A stretch of DNA of 64,000 nt from Podospora bellae-mahoneyi (taxonomy: Eukaryota; Ascomycota; Sordariomycetes; Sordariales; Podosporaceae): the NCBI RefSeq assembly GCF_035222275.1, contig NC_085886.1, positions 248,001-312,000 on the forward strand. The letters run 5' to 3'. The notes beneath the pieces were generated by a model that was not told the origin of the DNA, ran no database searches, and saw only the letters and a program-made list of their open reading frames with translations. Shown in pieces: positions 32,291-41,865 of this stretch. The position numbers and the translations under genes are program-made. The stretch's first letter is position 1. Every line of letters starts with the position of its first letter.

Positions 32291-33452
32291 TGCTTTGGCT
32301 TAGAATCGCTACTCCGGTATTTCACACGGACCAAAGATCCTGTAGCGTTCAGAATCACTTGCCGACCTCTCCCTACTGCTGAGCTGGCATCCTGAAAGAA
32401 GCTGGAGAGTTTCTGAGCTGGCCAAGCAACATATACCGATAAGAGAAAGCAGCTCACATGGCTCGAACCGCACTGATGAGGTAATCCTCCCCATCTGCGC
32501 AGATCGGATCTATCAGGCAGACTGGGCGAATATCTCTGTCGAAGAAATCGACCTGGACTTTTCGCAAAATGGATCTTCGGGCGAATGAAAGCGGGTCCGG
32601 AGGCCGCTGCTGCTGCATGACGTGCCGCATAAGTGAGGGTGTGGCTCTAGAGTATCCTGCATGGACGAACGAGAGGCCAGACTTTCACCGAAAATGAAAC
32701 CTGGTGGAGCTGATGTTGCAGGTTCCGAGATATTCTCCAACGGGTTGAGGCTTGCACCTGAAGCCATCTTGGAGTCGCATGTGATGACATTTGTAGAGTT
32801 AATCCTCGGCCATAGTAGGGACCTACCTAACATACCTAGGTAGGTAGTACAATCGACGAGATATCTCCGAATCCAAATCAACAAACAAAAAGTGCTACTG
32901 ATTGTGTTTTAGACCACGTCTCCCTGGTGCCTAGCCATGAACAGCGGCAGCTATCTTTCTCCAGAAAACCCTCCTTTCTTTGACTGCTGGCCAGCCATGC
33001 AAAGCTAACGCATGCAGCCTCTATCGAGCTGCATCGATGGTGCCATGCATGGACCAGTCGTCCAACCAGTCAGGGGGCTTTGGGACATTGGCAAGCGAAC
33101 TTTTTCTCTGCAGGGTGTCACTGATCGCTTTGTCGACGGCTCGGAATTACTGCCATCCAGACTTATTTGCAGATTCCCTTCTGCTTTAACGCCCGCTCAG
33201 ACATCAAAAGGGTCATTGCACATGCATCTGAATATCAAATTTGCATAACTCATAACTTCATACCTGCCTTTTGTGCACGGTTATGCCGCCCCTTTTCCTA
33301 CCCCTTTTTTCGGCCCCTTTTACTTACCCCACCTTCAGACAACCGTCCTCACCCGCAATTCATTGCGCACACAACAAGACTTCACAGTAAATATCCAAAA
33401 TTTCTGTCTCATGTTTTCCATGTTGCGAAGGATGTCAATCAAGATGACAGGT
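32291..33452. other. Intergenic with palindromic CCTAGG motif
   Basis: ACCTACCTAACATACCTAGGTAGGT-type sequence lies near 32820-32848. The frame 32513-32884 (minus) is short and unsupported. A C/T-rich region at 33290-33350 is low complexity. Confidence 0.35.
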
Positions 33453-34136
33453 TTAGCTCTGGCTACATCCTTCTTTCTCGGACACTCCCCCCATCCTCTC
33501 CAACACACGTAAACATTCCGTAGCTAATCCCCTGAAGTCTCCTTGACGACTACAAGCCCCGACGTCTTTGTCTTGCTCTACGTCACGTCTTCCATGTGTC
33601 ATTTTTGGGTATTCTTCACACTCGTTCGCTGAGCGGGGTAAGACGACTTCGCGACAACGTTCCTCAGCTTCGACAGCCATTTCCACTAGAATCGTGTCGA
33701 CATGTCCTCGGAGCCTGATCATCTCCAGCTGTTCTGAGAGACTTGATGGAGAAGGTATCGACTGAATTTCTAAGCGCCTTTCCCCGTCACTTTTTCCAGG
33801 TATGAGAGGTTGAGAGTTCCAAATGATAGATGAAGTGGACTGGTAGGATCTGATAACAATCTCCGGGTCTTGGAAGATTTCTGGAGATGAGAAAAAGATG
33901 TGATTGAGGCAAATCGCATCTAGAGAACGGAGAAAATGAGCGACAGATGGTGTGATTGTTTTCAAGGAGTGGGCAAAGGTGGTTGCTTTGGACATCGGCT
34001 GTTTGAAAGTAGTATGGCCTTCGCAAGTTGGGTTGAACGATGTGCATTCGGTGCTGCTGGCGGAGCTGTAGATTGTAGAGTGGAGTGTGATGAGAATTAG
34101 AACCGTGGGGCATGGGTCAAGATCAAAAAGATTCAT
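33453..34136 (-). CDS. Hypothetical protein, possibly secreted
   Basis: A 227-aa frame from ATG 34136. The N-terminus (MNLFDLDPCPTVLILITLHS) could be a weak signal peptide or anchor. The rest is polar, with a helical charged stretch (LRGHVDTILVEMAVEAEERC). No family is recognised. A TATATAA-type sequence on the minus strand lies about 200 bp upstream (34340-34347). It could be a lineage-specific gene or a chance frame. Confidence 0.4.
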   Translation of the reverse strand: MNLFDLDPCPTVLILITLHSTIYSSASSTECTSFNPTCEGHTTFKQPMSKATTFAHSLKTITPSVAHFLRSLDAICLNHIFFSSPEIFQDPEIVIRSYQSTSSIIWNSQPLIPGKSDGERRLEIQSIPSPSSLSEQLEMIRLRGHVDTILVEMAVEAEERCREVVLPRSANECEEYPKMTHGRRDVEQDKDVGACSRQGDFRGLATECLRVLERMGGVSEKEGCSQS

Positions 34137-34521
34137 GGCTTGCTCCTGAAACTTGTGGGGGAGGTGATTGGTGGGAGATAGTAACAGATTTTGTGTTGTT
34201 GCGAGAGCGAAAGGATTCTATTTGACTACCACCTATCTCTTCGTTTCTTATCGTCTAATTTACGGGCTCAAAGGAGGATTTGCTGACAAAGTTGAGCAGA
34301 GAATGGAATGCCTTGACGCTTTGACTGTTCCATTCAGGTTATATAAGGTACCTTTACAAGTTGAGACAAGCATAATGGAGCACGCGGAGCAAAGAAGGAT
34401 GCGACATTTGTATGAGACCAGCTACATAGTTCTTGCCCCTGAAACCAAACTCCTGACGCCATGATTGTTACCTTGCCTCCCTAAACACCGTCATATGCCG
34501 TTTATCTTAAGCCCCTCTAGC
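34137..34521. other. Intergenic, no gene seen
   Basis: Promoter region of the minus-strand hypothetical gene, and the 3' side of the deaminase-like gene. Confidence 0.35.
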
Positions 34522-35727
34522 TCAACCTCTGATCACACGACGAACCTCCCCATATCGGTCCCGCTCATCACGATAGACAGCCTCTGTTGTACGCCTGCTG
34601 CTTCTTCCGTCATCGCGGTAGGGATCCCTTTCAGAGCGCCTGGTGCTCGAACGGCCATCATCGCGATACACATCCTCCCTCCGAGAAGAAGAGCGGACCT
34701 CTTCTTTGCGGCTTGAGTGACGGCCATCCGTGCGTACCTTGGTATCATCCCGCCTGGAACTCTTGACGCTCATTCCGGACATCTTCATGGTTAATTCCGT
34801 CATACCACCAGGATGTCCAGGCCGTGTTGAATCGGATCGGCGGGAGCTGTCTCCATAAGGGTCCCCGCCTCCAGCACCAGGCCGACCACTGCTGGGACCC
34901 GAGCGGCGGCTTCCATCACCGCCGGCTGGAGGTGGTGCACGGCTGCTTCCAGCACCGCCGCCACCGCCACCACCAGCGCTGGTAGAGCTCGTTGTTGCCC
35001 GGAGAATGCGCGGCTTGATCCAAGTGCAGCCAAGGCGGGTGCAGATATCCTGACAGCAGGCATTCTTTTGATGACCCGGGGCGCAAAGCTCCTGGACTCC
35101 GATGTAAGGGTCCCTAGTCTGCTGCTCGCGAGGACGGTAGTCGTATCCGGGTCTGAATCCATACACGATGATACGGATAGGACCATCGCGCGCGTAGAAC
35201 TTTCCTCCACGGATGAACCTATCGCGGTAGTTTCGCTCGACGAGATAGTAAAGGACATCCTCCGCGTGGATGTGGTCGGGGTGGGGCCCGTCTCTGTTGC
35301 TTCTGACCTCCCGCTGGCGTGTGGTAGGGTTGGTGACTGTGACGAAGGACGAAGCAGCATGCCACCAGTTCACTGCGTAGGTGGAGCCGTACTGTGAGAT
35401 TTCCTGTCGGAAGACACCTCGGGGAATGGTGCTCTGGTAAATAACACCGCCGTCAAGTCCAAATGGGATGTACATGGTCGCAACCAGGAGAGATCCAGTT
35501 CTTCTGCTTTGTCCAATAAAGGCTCTGGATCCGTACTTGTTATCGAGCCAGTCATATGACTGTCGTCCGAATGCTTCCAGCTGCTCATCAGTAGGAGGGT
35601 AAGGATCATCCCACATGATCTCCCTCGTCCAAGTTGCAGCGCTGACGCGGTCAGTACCCTCAAGTCTCTCATCAACATGAGTGACCATCAGGGGAGGGGG
35701 AGAAGGGGTGCGGGATTGCCTGGACAT
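34522..35727 (-). CDS. Possible deaminase-fold protein with disordered basic tail
   Basis: A 401-aa intronless protein from ATG 35727. Residues 60-235 look globular: VNWWHAASSFVTVTNP, HPDHIHAEDVLYYLVERN, IRIIVYGFRPG, then GHQKNACCQDICTRLGC. The HAE motif (154-156), followed by a beta-strand and a cysteine-rich Cx3-4C segment (224-229) before an LGC helix, matches the zinc-site layout of the cytidine-deaminase-like superfamily. The exact PCxxC spacing is not met. The last 160 residues are Gly-, Arg- and Ser-rich with repeated RDDGRSS and SSRR units, suited to RNA or protein binding. The deaminase call is an inference from two motifs; an unrelated fungal domain remains possible. Confidence 0.55.
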   Translation of the reverse strand: MSRQSRTPSPPPLMVTHVDERLEGTDRVSAATWTREIMWDDPYPPTDEQLEAFGRQSYDWLDNKYGSRAFIGQSRRTGSLLVATMYIPFGLDGGVIYQSTIPRGVFRQEISQYGSTYAVNWWHAASSFVTVTNPTTRQREVRSNRDGPHPDHIHAEDVLYYLVERNYRDRFIRGGKFYARDGPIRIIVYGFRPGYDYRPREQQTRDPYIGVQELCAPGHQKNACCQDICTRLGCTWIKPRILRATTSSTSAGGGGGGGAGSSRAPPPAGGDGSRRSGPSSGRPGAGGGDPYGDSSRRSDSTRPGHPGGMTELTMKMSGMSVKSSRRDDTKVRTDGRHSSRKEEVRSSSRREDVYRDDGRSSTRRSERDPYRDDGRSSRRTTEAVYRDERDRYGEVRRVIRG

Positions 35728-37224
35728 TTTCAGCAGGAATTTTGCAAGACAAGAGAAACTAAAATTGAACCCTGTTCAAATAATAACAAATAATATAAGG
35801 AATGGATAGTGTGAGTTGAAGATCTCGACCGGCGAGATGGGAAAGAAAGACGAGAATGACAGAAGTGATCGAGCTGATGCTGACGAGGTATTGAAAGGGG
35901 AAGAGTGGTGACACAAGTCGGGTTGATATACATTTTCTATCACGCCCTATGATCTCATAGTTCTTCAACATTCAACCCAAATATATCTTCAACGTAGCAT
36001 TAACAGCTGTGGCCATGCCCAGGTTTAGGTGGCCCATCGTTTTCACTATACGACGCCACCGTTCTATCATGAAATTCGAGCTGTAGTGGAGAAGAAGCTA
36101 ATCGCAGAAGGGCTGATGGGCCTCTGGGAGGTCACAGTCTCCCCACCTTGACCAACATATGTGTTTCTGTAGGATTCTGACTATGGGGCCAGCCCGAATA
36201 TACGGTTAGCGAGCCCACCTTTGACCGACCCGCCGCGCCGTGCCTTACGGGGGTAGCCGAAGATCGAAGATTCCATTACGTTTGATGGCGGCACAGCCAC
36301 CTATCCACTACCAACTCGGTACTCGGCACGGACACAAAATGAAGTAAGACATGGCGTTCTGCTGAGTTGGATCAGGTCCTGATTTAGCTAAATACCATCG
36401 TGGTAGCTTGACCCACAATTATCGAAGAGCTGCATGACTGAGTTGTCGATATATATCGGTTAAGAGGCATTTACAGCCTTGTGTCTAGTGTGGAAATACC
36501 AGCTATTTATTCAGTAAGTTGGCTCCTGAAGCTTTCTGTTTATCCACTAGATCTAAGGCTTCTTTTTTCTTACCTAGACTTCAACATCTACCTGACTCAT
36601 AATATCTGGTTGGAGCTGACGAGGCACTTTCTTGCTCGTAACTGGCTTCCATCGGGTAGCGGAAGCACATGCTGTGCCGCCACCACCGCTGACCCATCTC
36701 CATACAGCCAAGTTCCATGTCTGTGGATATCTGGATGCACATCTGCGCCGTACTAAGACTCGTGACTTGGCCATTGTCGTCTTGAAACTTGTGTCCTGCC
36801 TCGACCAAGAACTGTGGACCACCTGGGCCCTTCACTGGCCATTCGTGCCCGTCGAACATGGTAACTTATTTCAAGATGTTGTTGAAATGATCGTTCGATA
36901 ACCTTCAATGAGAAAGGTTCAATGAGAGATAAGTAAGGTGCCCAGCATCGGAACATGATCATAAGCATTTGCACATGAAGTTTACAAAAGTGATTGGTTC
37001 AAAAAGACTGCCGGACATCGCCCCGGTGCATTAATCGAGCAGCGATTGGTTGAACCAGCAGCCCACTGACCCACTTGGGCAGTTTCTTGAAATCTGACGA
37101 CATGGTTCGAGTTGCCAACTTTATTGAACCAACCACCTGCCGAAACCAAGTCCGCTCGAGACTTCAACCCTCATCACAAGGCTACCAGGTACACATGTAA
37201 AGTGCCTCCGCATTTGGTACCACA
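35728..37224. other. 1.5 kb without a convincing gene
   Basis: The best frame is minus 36859-36581 (92 codons from an ATG, with FDGHEWPVKGPGGPQFLVEAG). It has protein-like composition but overlaps another open frame and shows no splice signals I trust. The rest holds nothing recognisable. Confidence 0.3.
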
Positions 37225-38305
37225 ATGGTGCATCCCAAACACTCTCATATGGAGCTCGACGAGCACGCGCTACTGGAGGAATTCGATGAACGGGTGAAAG
37301 AAGGCGTCGTCATATACGAAGGTGACCATCAAGTCATCAGAGAAACGTACAATGGCTTTCCAGTAAGTTCCCAGGGTTGTTCCTGAACGCCATACTGTTC
37401 ACTCACGGTTTATACTCTGACTTCAGTTCGAGTTCCGAATCCTCAAAGGCCACGCTTCCAAACCCGAAGTCTCCAGTTCGGGCAGTACCCCTTCGGCTTC
37501 CTCAGCCACTATCTCGAGCAATGGGTCGACAGCCCACCGGCCAAAAACACCCGAATACCTGCCTGGAAGCGACATCAGTCTCACTGGTTTTGAGGTCCGC
37601 AACTCCAATGCCGATGTCGGTCTCGGGCACTACATGATCTTCAACAAGTTTTGCGCCGCCCGGCCTCATTACTTGCTCCTGACGCAAAATGGACACCGAC
37701 GACAGCACGAGAGCCTGAATTTCGACGACTTTGGTATTTTGTGGGGGGTATTGTCGGTGTTGAACAAAGACTGGGAGGCGAAGAAGCCTGGCGCCAGGCG
37801 GTACATGGGAATGTTCAACTGTGGAATCGATAGCGGGTGCAGCAGGTTGCACAAGCACATGCAAGTACTTGCAGTTCCAGATGAGGCCGAGTTTGGACTG
37901 TGGCCGGACTCGGCTTCAAAGTACGAGGAACCAAAGTGCATTCCGTTCAAGTACTACAAACATGATCTTGATGGGCGTTTGGATGAGCTTTCCAGAGAAA
38001 GAGAGGCCTGGAAAAGGTATTTGGAGTTTACAGCTGCTGCTCAAGAAGCATTGATGAAGGCAGGTTATATCCCAAACGCGCCGGATGGGGTTGATGCTAC
38101 CGAGATAATTCCACACAACATTATTCTTACGCGGGAGTGGCTCCTGGTGATCCCGAGAACCCAGGCTGGAATGAACGGAGCTGATGCTAATGCTGCAGGG
38201 TATTTGGGCATGGTCTGGATATCGGATGAAGGCAGGATGAGGAAGTGGACAGACCAAGGCCCTGTCGAGCTGCTAACGCGTCTGGGCTTACCTAATGACA
38301 TCTGA
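37225..38305 (+). CDS. APA2: Ap4A phosphorylase (ATP adenylyltransferase)
   Basis: Phosphorolyses diadenosine tetraphosphate to ADP and ATP in the cytosol. Two exons, 37225-37362 and 37427-38305, give 338 aa, close to yeast Apa2. The GTAAGT donor and TTCAG acceptor join YNGFP to FEFRILKGH. DVGLGHYMIFNKFC, a nucleotide-binding core, is followed by NCGIDSGCSRLHKHMQ, where the HIT-related H-x-H-x-Q triad carries the catalytic His (residues 188-190). It then continues with PHNIILTREWLLVIPR. An inserted Ser/Pro-rich loop follows exon 1. It is a housekeeping gene with an intact frame. Confidence 0.92.
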
Positions 38306-38421
38306 AGTCCGCCGTCTTCCATATCCAAGAGTTTTATAGTAAGCAGATAGACTGAAGATGTCTGTTTACCAAAGTGACTTCATAAAAGACCTGACTCATT
38401 CCTGGATATGTGTCAACAGCC

Positions 38422-39521
38422 TTAGCTCATCATCACAACTGCACTATTGTTATCCGGCCTCCCCTTTGACACTCGTCGAATTGCCCGCCAGGCAAGATCA
38501 AACCTCTTGTCGTTCTTCCCAAACTTGCACATGCTCGAATGATCACCTCCCATCATGACCGCCTCCTCATGTGCTAGCCACAAGACGGCCGACATTTTCT
38601 CCACCACCAGGCTGCCCAAGAGACGATGCGGTTGCTCTTCGTAAAAGCTGGCAATGGCGTACTGATTGACATAAGGTTTGAAGTCCTCGGAGAACTCAAG
38701 TAGATGTGCTGAATGGGTTTCGAGCACATTGATGAATTTCGACTTGGGCTGGTTGGTGGCTGTTTGCACAATGCGTGAGACAAGACCGAGCCACTTTGTT
38801 TTGTCAGCACCTCGGTGAGGGGTTCCAAAAAAGACCTATCTTCTGTCAGCACTGACTGGGAGGAGTTTGTACGATAGGGAGGTACTCAAATGACTTACTA
38901 TGCCTCTGGTGCAGTCCGCTATGTCAGCGTACCAGGGTTGTGAGAGTCGACGTCGGTTCTGATTAGCTGTGGATATGGCCTGTTTGATGACGATGCCACC
39001 AAGACCATGCCCAATAAAGACAATCGAGCGGCCTTCTGCTTCCTAGATTCCCAATGTCAGCGAGCCTGCATGAAGACGTTTGCATATCACGGTCACCTAC
39101 GTCTTCCCGCACATTCCACAACTCTTCCAGAAGTTTTGCGGCATTCTCTTCTACCCCAAATGTTGACCTGTTGCCAAATATGGATGAATCATACTCAAAG
39201 GTCATGATGCGAGCGTTTGGCAACTTTTCGGGCAAAAGGTCACGCAGCCATACTGTGTCTGTGTCGGTTTTGGCAGCACCCTTCCGTAGTAGCCTACTCC
39301 AACGGCGAACCGGCTTGGCCGGAGCATCCGTGTGAGTCCAGGTGTGAAGGTAATGTCCGTTGAGGCCATGTACAGCGATGATGCTTATGGTCAAGGTGGT
39401 CAGCGTATTTGAGACTGATAGGCATTTCAAAGGTAGGCGAGAACTACTCAAGCTCGATGACGCCCTCTTTGGGGGCATATAGAAGGTGTATAGATCCAGA
39501 TTGTTGGGAGTCGCCGGCCAT
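38422..39521 (-). CDS. Stand-alone SesB-like alpha/beta hydrolase with Gly at the nucleophile position
   Basis: Four exons, 39521-39448, 39383-39101, 39042-38899 and 38835-38422, give 304 aa, with all splice signals good (GTAGTT, GTAGGT and GTAAGT donors). Family motifs run in order: IIAVHGLNGHYLHTW, WLRDLLPEKLPNARIMTFEYDS, VFIGHGLGGIVIKQA, VFFGTPHRGAD, and a late HSSMCKFGK with the catalytic His region. In SesB/SERAC1-like hydrolases the third motif is GHSLGG with the nucleophile Ser. Here codon GGT puts Gly at residue 132, so the protein should be catalytically dead or act as a binding or regulatory form. It faces the 40381 gene across 0.86 kb. SesB-like domains are known cell-death effector or sensor parts in fungal NLR systems. 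Confidence 0.88.
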
Positions 39522-40380
39522 GATTGGGAATTATGACGTGGCAGTGAACTAAGGTAATGTTTCTTGTTCAACTTTTGATGTTTAGCTTGACTGACTGGGG
39601 AGCTCTGGAATGCGTGTAGAGTATGATACGTTTCGGTTATCATGCGTCTTAACATTATAGGTTCCCTTCCTATTTCCTGCTTCCATATCAAGTTGGGCAC
39701 CGTTTGCACTTTGGCACAGCGAACTTTCAGCTTCTCGTAGCACAGACAGAATGAGTTGGCAAGGTCAAAATGACTCAGATTAGTCCCTTGCAGAGTCTGT
39801 ACCTCTGACCTGGACCACTTGGAAGCACCAGATGCATCGCCACCTTTGCGGGCGTGAGCTGGTAAGTCGGGCAGGTATCAGGCAGTGTTGGATGCAGCAG
39901 GCACAGGCCTCAGGTCTGATTCGACCAATAACCGCTGGATCTAGTGTTTGCTTGGCATAGGACCTTTGATGGCCATTCCACAATTTTTGTTGTTTTGGTT
40001 ATTGCACAAAAGAGAACAAGTCAACATAAGGTAGTGGGGGCAAAGCTTAGTCTCCCTCGAGCCGGACTTGCCGCATCAAGTTACCTGGGTGCGTTGGGTT
40101 GAGAATTTGCTCCATTTCTTGCTTGCAGTCTTACAGGTTGTCAAGGTTGACTACCCGACCCAAAAGTCAACAGCAAATCACCTTGATTTGTCGATTGGAT
40201 AAAGGTCAGCAGGAGCTTGTAACAACCGCCGACTCCAGCCTACACATGGCTTCAACAGCTTTCGGCCCCATTCACAGGCCACACCTCCACACGTGACCTG
40301 ACCCTCGCTACCCACCATCCATTCTACACTGAACTCGGGCTATATCGACACTACGACGCAGATATCAAGCCTCTGAAGCC
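39522..40380. promoter_or_regulatory. Divergent promoter between two SesB-like genes
   Basis: About 860 bp separate the start codons of the two head-to-head SesB-like genes. No gene was seen inside. Joint control is possible but not shown. Confidence 0.4.
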
Positions 40381-41729
40381 ATGGCCCAGCCAAAGAGAAT
40401 GCTCATCAAAGAGCTCCACACACCAGACTCATCCGACCTCGAGTAAGTGCCTTGCTTCTTCTCGTCTCTGCAAGTATCTCAGATGTGCTAAACTCGCTGT
40501 ACCAGTCTTGTCCTCATTCACGGCCTCAACGGTGATCCAATCGAGACATGGCGACATCAGGACACCAGACAGGTCTGGCCCCAGGCGCTGTTGCCTGACG
40601 CTCGACCCAAGACCAGAGTGCTGTCTTATGGCTACAATGGTGATATCTACCTCAACAACTCTGCCGCCAATATTCGAGACATCGCCAGATCAGTTCTTTC
40701 CAACCTTGATGCCGGCCGGAGATCTGACCCTCATCGTCCCATCATCTTTGTTGCCCACTGTCTGGGAGGTCTGATCATCAAACAAGCATTGTGCTTTGCC
40801 CGCGCTGAGCGCCGGTTTCACAACATTGGCGATGCTACAAAGGCTGTGGTAAGTTTTACGTCTTGCTTTGCATACATCACATCGTCTGCTGACATGTCAA
40901 GTTCTTCTTTGGCACCCCTCACTCCGGAGCAAATAAACAAGACTGGAAGCGCATCGCTGAAAGTTATTCCGTCCTTTCCCCACACAGGGGCTCTGTGGCA
41001 CCCATTGTCAATGCCATTACCACCTCTGCTCCCAAGCTAGGCAAACTTTGCGACGACTTTGTTGAGCTTACAGATCGCTATCTCATTGTGACATGGTATG
41101 AGACGGTGTTTTGGCCTGGGACAAAGAAGTGTATCGTCGACCAAACCAGCGCTAGAATGATGGCAGGTGGCAACGAAGAGGCTATGCCAGTGGAGGCTGA
41201 TCATGTCAATATGTGCCGCTTTGCAGGGGGAGATGATCCAACGCTGCAGGAGCTGCTGATGTTTGTTCAGAGAGCCCTTGGGAAGGAGGAGAGAATGGTG
41301 CCTTTAGGAACAATACCGAGTAGCGAGGTATCCGGCACTCAGGGACGTACCGCCAGGACTACAATTCGGCAGCCCTACACCATTTTCACGGAAACAGTGA
41401 GGGAGAGACACATCATGATTGGCACTGACCTCACTGGCCAGCTGCACAGCCAGCAGAGGAGTGTGACTGTGGAGAGTGTGACTGTGGAGAGTGGTGCTTC
41501 TGAGGCAATGACGCTTGGCCGTGTCGAGGAGGTCGAGGATGATGACTCTAATAGAGCCAATCATACTCAATCTCCAAGTCAAATCGGGGCTCCTCCCGTC
41601 TCAGAGGCAGAGGAAATGCCTTGGGAAGCAAAACTTGATGCTTCTGACTCCGGCCGGGACTCGCGGAGGCCGAACTTCCTGAAGCGTTTTGCCGGCCGTC
41701 TGCGTTCGAAGCAGACCTTGATCAGATAG
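40381..41729 (+). CDS. SesB-like hydrolase with Cys nucleophile and HET-s-like C-terminal repeats
   Basis: Three exons, 40381-40442, 40506-40848 and 40902-41729, give 410 aa. Motifs are LVLIHGLNGDPIETW, YGYNGDIYLNN, FVAHCLGGLIIKQA, VFFFGTPHSGANKQDW and HVNMCRF. The nucleophile elbow has Cys106 where Ser is usual, so a Cys hydrolase, acyltransferase or altered reactivity is possible. After the hydrolase domain the tail carries two beta-prone segments (residues 298-315 and 327-346) that resemble the r1 and r2 amyloid repeats of HET-s, then an acidic stretch and a basic end (RRPNFLKRFAGRLRSK). This domain order, effector first and amyloid motif last, is known for fungal NLR-controlled effectors. 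It probably acts in cell death, with membrane lipids a likely target. Activity is inferred only. Confidence 0.88.
41388..41534 (+). other. Two HET-s-related amyloid-motif-like repeats
   Basis: Within the 41 kb SesB-like gene, segment 1 (41388-41441) reads TETVRERHIMIGTDLTGQ and segment 2 (41475-41534) reads SVTVESGASEAMTLGRVEEV. HET-s r1 contains TEERARVQLGNVVT and r2 contains SVETVVGKGESRVLIGNEYG. The hydrophobic-x-hydrophobic-Gly core, preceding charged ladder and Ser-Val start correspond, and the two core Gly lie 32 residues apart (36 in HET-s). A 15-bp direct repeat sits between the segments (the SVTVE unit twice). Confidence 0.5.
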
Positions 41730-41865
41730 ACGATTTTGCTAGCTTTTAGGCATAAAAACGGTGGCTTTATGTCAGCAGTAATGTTCATACTCCTATATTC
41801 TCTAACTCATGTCTGTCGCATTGCGGGTATCAGTAGGTATATAAGTCATCAACAGTAGCCGAATC

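Noticed and set aside
34800-35360. 186-codon minus frame in another phase of the deaminase-like gene
   Set aside because: Overlaps the motif-bearing frame and has a biased Ser/Pro/Arg composition.
36581-36859. 92-codon minus frame from an ATG
   Set aside because: Overlaps another open frame and shows no domain or clear splice site; evidence too weak for a gene call.
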